Source: Saccharomycopsis phalli
Taxonomy: Eukaryota > Ascomycota > Saccharomycetes > Ascoideales > Saccharomycopsidaceae
Direction of reading: 5' to 3'
Length of the DNA stretch: 64,000 nucleotides
Assembly (NCBI GenBank): GCA_020342235.1
Contig: CP073218.1
Location: 1,364,001-1,428,000, forward strand
Each line of letters begins with the position of its first letter. The first letter of the stretch is position 1. A program made the translations under genes and the position numbers. A model generated the notes under the pieces. The model searched no databases. It was not told the DNA's origin and saw nothing but the letters and a program-made list of their open reading frames with translations. Positions 50,824-61,803 of this stretch are shown here, one piece after another.

Positions 50824-51549
50824 ATGCTTGTCGTGGGGTTGACAGGGTCTATTGCCACAGGCAAGAGTACGGTTTCAAGAGAATTTTCCAATCGTGGTAT
50901 TGTTGTCATTGATGCCGACGTCATCGCCAGAGAAGTCTGTCTTCCAGGAACCAAGGGGTATCGTGAAATCGTAGACTATTTTGGTCCCTTGAACGACCAG
51001 TTGGTGCTTGAAAACGGAGACTTGAACCGCGCAGTGTTGGGCCAGTTGGTGTTTGGTGACGAGAATAAGGCCAGGTTACGCAAATTAAACTCGATTACCC
51101 ACCCCAAGATTGGTGCTGAGATCCTCAGACGCGTGTGTGTGAATTATGTCCAGGGACAGGGGATGGTGGTTCTAGATGTCCCGCTTTTGCTCGAAGCAAA
51201 GTACCATTATATATGTGGCGTAGTGTTGAATGTTTCTTGTCGTCCTGAGACGCAATTGGCGCGATTATTGGCACGAAATGCCGAGTTGAGCGAGCAGCAA
51301 GCCCGTGACAGATTGGCGAGCCAAATGCCCCAGCAGGAGAAGAAGAAGTACGCTGATGTGGTCATTGAGAACGACGGCAATGTTGCGGAGTTGCAGGAGA
51401 AAGTTGGCGAGATTTTAGGGCGTTTGGAGCCGGCAAGATGGTGGGTGTGGTTTGAATGGATACCGTTTGTTGGGATCACAATGGCGGCGTTTACTGTGGT
51501 GAGAAATGTCATAAAGTACCGAGCAATTGATGGGCTGAGACGTGATTAG
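50824..51549 (+). CDS. CAB5: Dephospho-CoA kinase
   Basis: This encodes 241 residues, exactly the length of S. cerevisiae Cab5. It catalyses the last step of coenzyme A synthesis, phosphorylating dephospho-CoA with ATP. The P-loop is GLTGSIATGKST (residues 5-16), followed by VVIDADVIAREV, ITHPKIGAEI and the PLLLEAKYH segment of the CoaE lid. A C-terminal hydrophobic segment may attach it to a membrane. The ATG at 50824 is preferred: upstream in-frame codons offer only a GTG. Confidence 0.93.
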   Translation: MLVVGLTGSIATGKSTVSREFSNRGIVVIDADVIAREVCLPGTKGYREIVDYFGPLNDQLVLENGDLNRAVLGQLVFGDENKARLRKLNSITHPKIGAEILRRVCVNYVQGQGMVVLDVPLLLEAKYHYICGVVLNVSCRPETQLARLLARNAELSEQQARDRLASQMPQQEKKKYADVVIENDGNVAELQEKVGEILGRLEPARWWVWFEWIPFVGITMAAFTVVRNVIKYRAIDGLRRD

Positions 51550-51883
51550 GAGTAGTGAGTGTATGATGTGGGTAAGTGAGTATATGCTGAAGTAGTAAAG
51601 AGTAAGTTGTAAGTTGGTAAGGTTGAATAAGGTCCAATCGAGCAAGATGTGAGTTGGTAAATAGTTGAATAAGACAGCAGTGGAGCAAGGATGTGAGTTG
51701 GTAAATAGTTGAATACAGTTTAATAGAGCAAAATGTGAGTTGCCGAGAGGTTGAATAAGACTACAGTAAAGCAAGATGTGTGTTGGTAAATAGTTGAATA
51801 AAGACCCGTGCTTCTAAAAGGCAATGGACTAGACCATTACCTCGGAAAGAGATTGGGTCACGTAAAATCCCCCTTTCATTACA
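51550..51883 (+). repeat. Array derived from the start of repeat D
   Basis: About four imperfect 45-60 bp units contain gagttggtaaatagttgaat(aa). The last unit runs on into a short form of repeat D (ggcaatggactagaccatta to cattaca, ending 51883). Repeat D's left end thus appears tandemly amplified. Confidence 0.6.
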
Positions 51884-52848
51884 AAGTCAGAAAGCGCAAT
51901 TTCGTGAATCATCAAGGCCAATCGTAAACTTGGCAAAAAAGAAAATGTGATACAACAATACCAACAAGTGGGTAATCAATGCAAAGTGATTAGCAGCTGG
52001 ATATACCAACTCTTTATTACAGCAGTACAGAATAAAGTTATGAGGCAGCAATGTGAGATAATTAGTAATTACATAGTGATGTAGGGAATCCATACAGTGC
52101 CAATAAAAGTACTACACATTGTAATCCCTGATTGTCAGATCTACAAGAGCAAAGCCAAAGAATTTGCTACCGAGTGTGGTCCAAGTCATGTTGAGATTGA
52201 ATAAGATGGCGATCTTGTTGTGGATCCAAAGCGGAGCAAGACGTCACGATCACAATAATAGGTTAATTACAAGCACACGGTCGCAATCAGAAAAAAATAC
52301 CATTCACCAATTCTGGCTTATTAGCAACCTCCGGCACACTAAATTGCAAAACGTGTTTTCAACAGAGTACCAAAGTACCCAAACTTTGGCGTAATTACAG
52401 GGCAGATTCGTAACACCGCATTCAATATCGGCCTGGTAACCTGGAAATCTTCTTACCGCTATAAATGTATCGACCTGTTATCATTATTGATATGGTTTGT
52501 AGGTCATAGCTGGAGTACTGCAAATTAATTACAACTGTAATAATGATGCACACCACTTGAGATAAGCAGCATGCAAGGCGATAGGGGCTAAAACAAGAGG
52601 AAATCACGAACGGCAAGCAGCCGTAATTAAAGTGAGTTGCCAACAAGAAAAAAATGGCCATTGAAGCGTAACGACGATTCTATTTTGCTTTGTGATGTTG
52701 ATGAATCGTCCAGTGGTGCCAATGACGCCTTTGCTGCTCGGTCCAGACGGTTTTATGTCAACATCCACGTGATCGGGTATCGACTATTTTCCCGAAATAG
52801 TCTAATGCCATCAAGATAAAGGACCGGCATTTCCGCAAACAGGTAGGA
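51884..52848. other. Upstream region of the GOR1-like gene
   Basis: No gene is recognised. A CACGTG lies at 52766-52771, 78 bp before the ATG. Confidence 0.45.
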
Positions 52849-53850
52849 ATGAGCGACGTGGTAGTTTTAATCAACAAGGGCAACTTCCCATACACCGAGG
52901 AAAAATGGCAGGCTTTGATTGCCAAATACTCGCATGTGAAATTTTTGTTTGACGAGTCCACCAGCTTCAACGAGTTTCTCGAAAATAAGGCATTTGCCAA
53001 TGTCTCTGTGATTGCTGGTGTCAAGAATTTCTACCAGTTAGATGCTGCAGCATTCGACAAGTTGCCGCACTTAAAAGCAGTGTGTTTTGCTTCCGCCGGA
53101 TACAACCAGATTGACTTCAAGGAAGCAACGTCCCGAGGAATCCAAGTATCGCGGGTGTATGATTTGGACACTTCGACTGCAGACACCAACTTGTTTTTGT
53201 TGCTTGGTGCCATGCGGTTTTTCCAGTACGGTATTAAAGATCTTCTCTACAATCGCAAGTTCCGCAACCCGCCTCAGGTTGGAGTAGCTCCTGATGGCAA
53301 GGTGCTTGGAATCGTAGGCCTTGGTGCGATTGGAAGACAAGTAGCTGCACGAGCCAAGCCGCTAGGGTTTGAGAGAATCGTGTACTATGGTCGTAGTCAG
53401 CAGAGTAGAGAGGTTGAGGAAGAATTGGGAGTGGAATTTGTGGGCGATTTGGACGAGTTGGTGCGCATTTCCGATGTCATTGACTTGAACTGTGCGTTGA
53501 CAAAGGAGACGTTCCATTTAATCAATGAGGAGCGCATTCTTAAGATGAAGGACGGGGTGATTATCGTGAATACTGCTCGTGGCGATGTCATTGACGAGAC
53601 TGCGCTTATCAAGTACTTGAAGAATGGCAAGATCTTGTCTGCTGGGTTGGACGTGTTCCACAACGAGCCGGATATAAACTACGAGTTGGTTGACTTGGAA
53701 AACGTCATTTCTCTTCCTCATTTGGGCAGTTTCACCAAGGCCACCCGGATCAATGCCCAGTTGACGGTGTTGAAGAACGTGGAGTCTTTTATCGAGTCAC
53801 GCAAGTTGGTGACGTATATCGGTGAGCAGCGAGATATCGAGTGGAACTAG
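52849..53850 (+). CDS. GOR1: D-2-hydroxyacid dehydrogenase, glyoxylate reductase type
   Basis: This encodes 333 residues. The nucleotide-binding loop VGLGAIGR (GxGxxG at 157-162) is present, as are the catalytic Arg244 (NTARGDVID), Glu273 (FHNEPD) and His291 (LPHLGSF) of NAD(P)-dependent D-2-hydroxyacid dehydrogenases. The substrate cannot be fixed from sequence; glyoxylate or hydroxypyruvate is likely from the similarity to Gor1 and related yeast enzymes. The GR-SQQ after the second beta strand (YYGRSQQ) suggests an NADPH preference. The ATG at 52849 is the first in frame. Confidence 0.75.
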   Translation: MSDVVVLINKGNFPYTEEKWQALIAKYSHVKFLFDESTSFNEFLENKAFANVSVIAGVKNFYQLDAAAFDKLPHLKAVCFASAGYNQIDFKEATSRGIQVSRVYDLDTSTADTNLFLLLGAMRFFQYGIKDLLYNRKFRNPPQVGVAPDGKVLGIVGLGAIGRQVAARAKPLGFERIVYYGRSQQSREVEEELGVEFVGDLDELVRISDVIDLNCALTKETFHLINEERILKMKDGVIIVNTARGDVIDETALIKYLKNGKILSAGLDVFHNEPDINYELVDLENVISLPHLGSFTKATRINAQLTVLKNVESFIESRKLVTYIGEQRDIEWN

Positions 53851-54880
53851 GTCTAGAGGAGTTTTTTGACTCAGAGCGAGGTGGCACGTAGTGCTAGTGT
53901 TTAGTATTAGAAATGGTACGACGGAATACATCTGTCGATAGTTTTACGTTCCAGGAGATGTGCTGACAAGTTCCAGGAGATGTACTAACAATTACAAGTA
54001 CCAGGAGATATGACCTTTTATAGTATTGATGGAAGATATTCTTTTAATTTTGTACGATCATGAGTTTGGCATTTGCAATGTTGACTGTTGTTTTTCTGTT
54101 GTACCGAGTGGTGTGTCTTTACGCTCTTGGGTGAATCTTCGCAGAAGAATCGTCACAGAATGATATTTGTAGTGTAACTAGAAGTTACTATTTGTACATT
54201 CAAGTAGACATGATCCTTGTTGATATGATGGTTGAAATATATTTGCTCGACTATTCTCAAGGACAACTATATATCGCTGTGAAATGGACACTTTCTAGAA
54301 TGGTCGTGGGGCGTATCTTGTATAGATATTCAGTTGTAGTTATAGAACTTCAAGTCTTGTATCGGAATGATGAAAATACACAGTATTATTACAGATGTCT
54401 TTATAAATGTTTGACAATATATATTGTCCCAGTCAGTTTGACACTTACCACTTACAAATTGCCAAGGTGAATTATCCACAGCGTATTTCCAAGTCAAAAA
54501 TTCCATCACCTTTACTGCTAGATATTAGCACAATGACAGGTATTAATGTTATCAAAGGATATTTCCACTACAGTTTGAAAACGCAGAGAAACCGTTGGAA
54601 TTGACTTTTGACGTATCCCGAAAATGGGCTCGGTATGGAATTTACAGGGTACCATAATTACGGTTCTTGGTTAGAATAGATGCAACAGTGGATTAATGAG
54701 AGAATATCAATTACTCAGTAGCCGTGGATATTTCATGGGTAGTTTTCACAGAATTACGCTGAAGTGGATTTCCTGGGCAGAATTCCAAAATGTCCTTTAT
54801 AATTTTAAAGGCAGGGAAGCAATTTAGGAGGCATTTGTTTACTTTAATCACCAGTGTGCAAACAGTTGCCATGTCATTGT
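53851..54880. other. Intergenic stretch
   Basis: A degenerate array of ttccaggagatgt-type units lies at about 53950-54010. A short trace of repeat D (atatatttgctcgactattc) is at about 54237. No gene is recognised. Confidence 0.45.
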
Positions 54881-54889
54881 CGGGATCAA

Positions 54890-55085
54890 CTGGGGACCGT
54901 AGTGGGGAGTTTTGGAGAGATTCTTGAATATAGTTCGGAAAGTTTTCTTGAATATACTCTGGGGAGTTTCTTGAATATACTTTGGAGAGTGGGATGTACT
55001 TCTGTTGATGCCATCTTGGAGTGTTTTGGATGTAGTTTTGCTGATGCCGTTTTGGAGTGTTTTGGATGCAGTTTTCGGGACGCTT
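54890..55085. repeat. Degenerate repeats in the SPE3 leader region
   Basis: Two nested arrays: ttcttgaatatactttggag-type units (54915-54990) and ttggagtgttttggatgtag-type units (55015-55075), directly before the SPE3 start. Confidence 0.7.
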
Positions 55086-55109
55086 TTGGACGCAATTTTT
55101 TCACTCCAC

Positions 55110-55964
55110 ATGACACACGAAACGATCAAAGACGGGTGGTTTTGGGAGAAATCGCCAAGTTTCCGGGGCCAGTCCTTCACATTAAAAGTCGAGGAGGTAC
55201 TTTTCAGCGACAAGTCAGAGTTCCAGGACATTCTTGTGTTCAAATCGGCGTCTTATGGCAACGTGCTTGTGCTTGACGGAATCGTCCAGTGTACCGAACG
55301 AGACGAGTTCTCGTACCAGGAAATGATGGCACATGTGCCGCTTCTTGCACACAAACACCCCAAGTCAGTTTTGATCATTGGAGGGGGAGATGGCGGGGTT
55401 CTTCGCGAGGTATTGAAGCACCAGGACGTGCAACGGATTGTGCTTGTAGAGATTGACGAGTACGTGATCAACTTGAGCAAAAAGTACTTTCCGAAAATGG
55501 CCAGTGGGTTTTCGGACCCCAAGGTCGAGCTTGTGCTCATGGACGGGTTCAAATACTTGAAGGAGAACCAGGGAATGTTCGATGTCATCATCACCGACTC
55601 TTCGGACCCAGATGGACCGGCTGAGAATTTTTTCCAGGAAAGCTACTTCCGGCTTCTCGACGATGCTTTGACTCCGGGCGGAATCACGATTTCCCAGTCG
55701 TCGGAGAACATCTGGCTCAACATTGACGTCATTCTGTCGCTCATGAGTCTGGCACGATGTGTGTTTCCCAACGTCCGGTACCTCTATACCTGTACTCCCT
55801 CGTACACTTCTGGGCAGTTGGGGTTGATTATTAGCAGCAAGGATGCAAATGTGAAGTTGGACGAGCCTCAGAGAGAATTGGCAGATGTCGATTACTACAA
55901 TAAGGGTATTCACAAGGCGAGTTTTGTCTTGCCAAACTGGGCAGCCAAACGGTTGGACAAATAG
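55110..55964 (+). CDS. SPE3: Spermidine synthase
   Basis: A 284-residue cytosolic enzyme that transfers aminopropyl from decarboxylated S-adenosylmethionine to putrescine. Motifs: GNVLVLDGIVQCTERDEFSY (50-69), LIIGGGDGG (GGGDGG 91-96), VEIDEYVI, and ITDSSDPDGPAENFF with Asp163 and Asp166. The C-terminus is YYNKGIHKASFVLPNWAA. S. cerevisiae Spe3 has 293 residues. Start chosen at MTHETIKDGWF, which aligns with the family N-terminus; another in-frame ATG at 55044 would add 22 hydrophobic residues encoded by the repeat array and is judged unlikely. No intron is seen. Confidence 0.93.
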   Translation: MTHETIKDGWFWEKSPSFRGQSFTLKVEEVLFSDKSEFQDILVFKSASYGNVLVLDGIVQCTERDEFSYQEMMAHVPLLAHKHPKSVLIIGGGDGGVLREVLKHQDVQRIVLVEIDEYVINLSKKYFPKMASGFSDPKVELVLMDGFKYLKENQGMFDVIITDSSDPDGPAENFFQESYFRLLDDALTPGGITISQSSENIWLNIDVILSLMSLARCVFPNVRYLYTCTPSYTSGQLGLIISSKDANVKLDEPQRELADVDYYNKGIHKASFVLPNWAAKRLDK

Positions 55965-58018
<2,054 letters not shown>

Positions 58019-59581
58019 CTAAATAGAAGCATCCGACTTCTCGTGGTGCGACTCCTCAATCTTTGCCTCAGCAAGTGAGTTTTCATCACCCAATTGTGAA
58101 AGATCGTAGCCTTCGGATTGCAAATATTGCAAAAAGTGACGGTCCTCGTTGACCATGGCCAGAGGAGAAACATCTGGCAAGAAAAGCAATCCAAGTAAAG
58201 CAGCAAACAACGCCAAACCAGATGCAATGTAGTATGGCACCAGCAAACCGTACTTCTTTTGCACGTGTGGGAACACCCAGGTACCTACAAACGCACCAAT
58301 CTTACCAATAGCAGCAGCAATCGAGTAGTAGGTTCCTCTAACTGGAGTAGCAACAGTCTTGGAGGCAAGAGCACCAATGTTGTCACCTGGACCAAACTCA
58401 CCAAAGGTCATAAACAAGCCGTAGACCACAGTAAAAGCAGCAACGTGCTTCTTCAAGGTGTTGTAGGCACCACCAAGGGCAAAGCCAAAGATGCACTGGA
58501 TCACCAAGCCAAGAACCAAGGTCAAACGTGGGCCGATATAATCAGCGGAAATGGCACCAAGGAACGCACCTGGGATGTAGAAGAGATTGAAGACGACGTT
58601 CCAGCCAAAGGTCTTGTAGAGGTCACCGTCTGGGATGATACCCTTGAGGATGAACGACGAGTAGATTCCAAAAGCGTATGAGGAGAAGTCGTAGATGAAC
58701 CAGATGATGGCAACAATGGCAAGACGGAACCAGTAGAACTTGATAACCTTTCCGTAAGGAATAGCCCGCTTCTTGAAGCGAGTTTTCTGGAAGTTTGGAG
58801 ACTCCTGGAACTTCATACGCAAGAACAACAAACTGAGTGGCCAGATTGCACCAATACCAAGTGTGACTCTCCAGACGGTGTTGAGGTGCTTTGGTGTGCA
58901 AATCCAGAGGAGAACCATTGGCACAAACGCAGATACTACGAACCCAGAGTCGATTGCAAAGTTGGTAAACCAGATAAAGTACCGGTTGCGGCGTTTTGCT
59001 GGAAGAAGGGCAGATGCTTCGGCACAGGCAACAGAACCAGTTGGGTACTCGGAACCAATACCGATACCGAGGAAGAATCTGTAGGCAGTAAGAGCAGCCA
59101 ACAACCCAGGAATGCTTCCATGCCATCCCCAAGCACCGGCACAGAGGATCGAAAACACGATAAGAAGCGAGTTTGAAATGAGCATACCGGTTTTTCTGGA
59201 GAATTTGTCGGCGACATAACCAAAGGACAATTGACCGATCACGGTACCCACAAAAGCAATGGAGGAGACGTTGGAAATGGCATTAGAACCTGCATATTCC
59301 TTTGGGTATAAAATGGCAAGACACGTCAGGGCCGTGGAAATGGAATTGTTGACGTACCCGTCGGAGAAAAGCCCCGAGCCTGCAGTGAGAACCGTCCAGA
59401 TTTGACCCTTTCGCTCTGAAGCTGGCACCTCACCGGCCAACTGGATTGGAGAATCGTCAGAAGCATCATCGGTGAGCTCGTTCTCACGCTTGTTGATGAC
59501 GTATTCACGCTTGGCACGGCTGGTCCAGCCAAACAACAAGTCGCTGGCGGAGGAAGGAAGATCTCTGGTTAACACAGACAT
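58019..59581 (-). CDS. GIT1: Glycerophosphodiester/phosphate permease, GIT1 type (copy 1)
   Basis: This encodes 520 residues of the major facilitator superfamily, close in length to S. cerevisiae Git1 (518). About 12 membrane segments are visible. Motifs: GYVADKFSRKTGML (MFS loop 2-3 motif), FLGIGIGSEYPTGSVACAEAS (phosphate:H+ symporter signature), and EFGPGDNIGALASKTVATPVRGTYY. It should import glycerophosphoinositol, glycerophosphocholine or phosphate at the plasma membrane. It lies head-to-tail with a paralogue at 59878-61605. A pair of CACGTT sites lies in the 296-bp gap upstream. The start is the ATG at 59581. Confidence 0.85.
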   Translation of the reverse strand: MSVLTRDLPSSASDLLFGWTSRAKREYVINKRENELTDDASDDSPIQLAGEVPASERKGQIWTVLTAGSGLFSDGYVNNSISTALTCLAILYPKEYAGSNAISNVSSIAFVGTVIGQLSFGYVADKFSRKTGMLISNSLLIVFSILCAGAWGWHGSIPGLLAALTAYRFFLGIGIGSEYPTGSVACAEASALLPAKRRNRYFIWFTNFAIDSGFVVSAFVPMVLLWICTPKHLNTVWRVTLGIGAIWPLSLLFLRMKFQESPNFQKTRFKKRAIPYGKVIKFYWFRLAIVAIIWFIYDFSSYAFGIYSSFILKGIIPDGDLYKTFGWNVVFNLFYIPGAFLGAISADYIGPRLTLVLGLVIQCIFGFALGGAYNTLKKHVAAFTVVYGLFMTFGEFGPGDNIGALASKTVATPVRGTYYSIAAAIGKIGAFVGTWVFPHVQKKYGLLVPYYIASGLALFAALLGLLFLPDVSPLAMVNEDRHFLQYLQSEGYDLSQLGDENSLAEAKIEESHHEKSDASI

Positions 59582-59831
59582 GATGGAGAGAAGCTAGCAA
59601 GAGAGCGAGTTATATAGTGAGGTGGCTGTCGGTTGATGCATGATACTGCAGCAACCAGGTCACACTCAGATCAGGGTTTGCTCCCCGGGAAAATGAGTGA
59701 CAGGGACTAAATACAGGAAAAAAAAAATTTCTGGCATGAGACTTTTGGAGCTGGAGTATATAAAAAAAATGGCGGTGATTCGAATAACTCTGGGTTGTTT
59801 GCGAAAAATCCTTGCATGTACACGGCTCAAG

Positions 59832-59873
59832 CACGTTGCCCCAAGGCCCAGATAGGAAACCAAGGGCAACGTG
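59832..59873. promoter_or_regulatory. Inverted pair of CACGTT sites between the GIT1 copies
   Basis: CACGTTGCCC at 59832-59841 and its exact inverse GGGCAACGTG at 59864-59873, separated by 22 bp. CACGTT is a known Pho4 medium-affinity site, so it may drive the downstream gene (58019-59581) under phosphate limitation. The inverted repeat might also act in 3'-end formation of the upstream copy, whose stop lies directly next to it. Confidence 0.5.
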
Positions 59874-59877
59874 AGTT

Positions 59878-61605
59878 TTACCAATTTACCGATTTCGACT
59901 TGCACCTGGAACCTAGGGTATCAGAATCTGTCGTGCTAAGCGTATTCACAGGGTTAAGTGGCTTTACCTTGATTCGTATTTCTGTTTCCTTTTCGATATC
60001 CTTTTCCATGTCCCTTTTCGTGTCCCCGTGCTCCTCCTCGTGCGTCTTGGGCTCGTTTGTATGCTTTTCCTGTCCAGGGTTTTGTACCGGGCTGCGTGCC
60101 ACGTTGGTCTTGTTGTCCTGCGAGCCAAGAAGGCCAAGATCAAACCCTGTGGATGACAAGTATTCCAAGAATTTTGCGTCCTCACGGCCCATGGCCAGGG
60201 TGCTCACGTCGGGCAAAAGCACCAAGCCGACAATGGCGGCAAGTGCGGCAAGTGCCGCCGCGACAAAGTACGGCGCCTGCATTCCGGAGTTGGACTTGTC
60301 GCCGCCGGCGGATCTGATGATGATTGGGAAGATGTAGGTGCCTGTAAACGCGCCTATTTTGCCAATGGCCGCTGCGATTGAGTAGTACGTGCCGCGTATT
60401 GCGGTTGCACTGGTCTTGGAAGCAAGGACACCAATGTTGTCACCCGGCCCGAACTCGCCCATGGACATGAAGACGCCGTAAACGACGACAAAAATGGCGG
60501 TCAGGTTCTTGAGCAGCGGGAAAAAGATGCCGAGAAGTAGAGCCGTGACAGCCTGGAGCCCAAGGCCAATGACCAAGGTCAAGCGGGGACCAAGATAGTC
60601 TGACGAAACCGCGCCAAGAAACGCTCCTGGGATGTAGAAGAGATTGAGCACAATGTTCCAGGCAAAGGTCATGTAGAGATTCCCATTGGGGATGACGAGC
60701 TTGAGGATGAAGGAGGAGTAGAGGCCAAAGGCATATGCGCAAAAGTCGTAGACGAACCAGATGAGCGAGACGACAATGAGGCGGAACCAGTAGAACTTGA
60801 TGACGGTCCAGTACGGGATCGGGACCTTTTTGAAGTTTGTCTTGGTGAAGTTTTCATTCTCCTTGAACTTGACTCGCATAAAAAAGAGTCCCAAGGGAAA
60901 CACAGCCCCAATGCCTAGCGTGGTACGCCAAATAAGATCCAAGTGGTTGGTCTTGAAGATGAGAAGAAGGATCATCGGCACCACCGCACTGGTGACAAAC
61001 CCCACGTCGATGCTGAAGTTGGTGAACCAGCAAAAGTACCGGTTGCGCTTCTTGGCTGGAAGCATCGCCGACGCCTCGGCACACGCAACAGACCCAGTAG
61101 GGTACTCAGAGCCAATGCCAATGCCCAAGAAAAATCGGTAGATTGTAAGGGCAAGAAGCATCCCATGGACGTTGTTTGGGCCGGCGTACGACGCCGCACA
61201 GAGAAGCAGAAACACAATAAGAAGCACCGACGACGCAAGCATCCCGGATTTCCGCGAAAACTTGTCGCTCACGTACCCAAAAGCTAGCTGTCCGACAACC
61301 GTGCCGACAAACGCTATCGACGACACATTGGAGATTGCACTCGAGTTGGCATACTCCTCGGGGTATAAGATCGCAAGGCAGGTCAGCGCCGTGGAAATCG
61401 AGTTGTTGATGTACCCGTCGGAAAAAAGACCCGACCCAGCCGTGAGAATCGTCCAGAGCACCTCTTTTTTGTCGTGCTTGGGCTCAGGCTCATGCTCGGT
61501 CTCCTCATGATGCTTTTTGAAAATCGTCTCACGCTTCGCCCGCACGATCCAGCCGTACGTAAGATCCTTGAAGGACTGCGGAATGTCCCGTGTGAGGTAA
61601 CCCAT
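59878..61605 (-). CDS. GIT1: Glycerophosphodiester/phosphate permease, GIT1 type (copy 2)
   Basis: This encodes 575 residues and is a paralogue of the neighbouring permease, with the same motifs (SDKFSRKSGMLASS, FLGIGIGSEYPTGSVACAEAS, EFGPGDNIGVLASKTSATAIRGTYY). It is GC-richer in codon choice and has a 60-residue longer, highly charged C-terminal tail (NEPKTHEEEHGDTKRDMEKD), which may carry endocytosis or phosphorylation signals. The ATG at 61605 is the first in frame; sequence upstream is open only from a TTG. Upstream sites: CACGTT at 61662-61667 and CACGTG at 61798-61803. Which copy is the true GIT1 orthologue cannot be told. Confidence 0.85.
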   Translation of the reverse strand: MGYLTRDIPQSFKDLTYGWIVRAKRETIFKKHHEETEHEPEPKHDKKEVLWTILTAGSGLFSDGYINNSISTALTCLAILYPEEYANSSAISNVSSIAFVGTVVGQLAFGYVSDKFSRKSGMLASSVLLIVFLLLCAASYAGPNNVHGMLLALTIYRFFLGIGIGSEYPTGSVACAEASAMLPAKKRNRYFCWFTNFSIDVGFVTSAVVPMILLLIFKTNHLDLIWRTTLGIGAVFPLGLFFMRVKFKENENFTKTNFKKVPIPYWTVIKFYWFRLIVVSLIWFVYDFCAYAFGLYSSFILKLVIPNGNLYMTFAWNIVLNLFYIPGAFLGAVSSDYLGPRLTLVIGLGLQAVTALLLGIFFPLLKNLTAIFVVVYGVFMSMGEFGPGDNIGVLASKTSATAIRGTYYSIAAAIGKIGAFTGTYIFPIIIRSAGGDKSNSGMQAPYFVAAALAALAAIVGLVLLPDVSTLAMGREDAKFLEYLSSTGFDLGLLGSQDNKTNVARSPVQNPGQEKHTNEPKTHEEEHGDTKRDMEKDIEKETEIRIKVKPLNPVNTLSTTDSDTLGSRCKSKSVNW

Positions 61606-61797
61606 GGTGTTTTGTCGTGTTCTGCACAATATATATACCTCTCACTGGTGCCGTGCAAAGGCACGTTGTTTACAAGGCATTGCCAGGGTTTGCAGGAATC
61701 GTGCATTGTATGGCACTTTACGGCCCTGGATGGCATTTATGGATCAATCAGGATAGCTGGATAGCCTTTTTCTGGAGATCATGGGGCATGGCAGCGT

Positions 61798-61803
61798 CAC
61801 GTG
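61798..61803. promoter_or_regulatory. CACGTG upstream of GIT1 copy 2
   Basis: gtCACGTGga, 193 bp before the ATG, with CACGTT at 61662-61667 nearer. This is compatible with Pho4 control. Confidence 0.45.

Noticed and set aside
54848-55243. A 131-codon minus-strand frame over the SPE3 leader, with KTLQNG-type repeats
   Set aside because: It overlaps the start of SPE3, its repeats come from the minisatellite, and no known domain is present.
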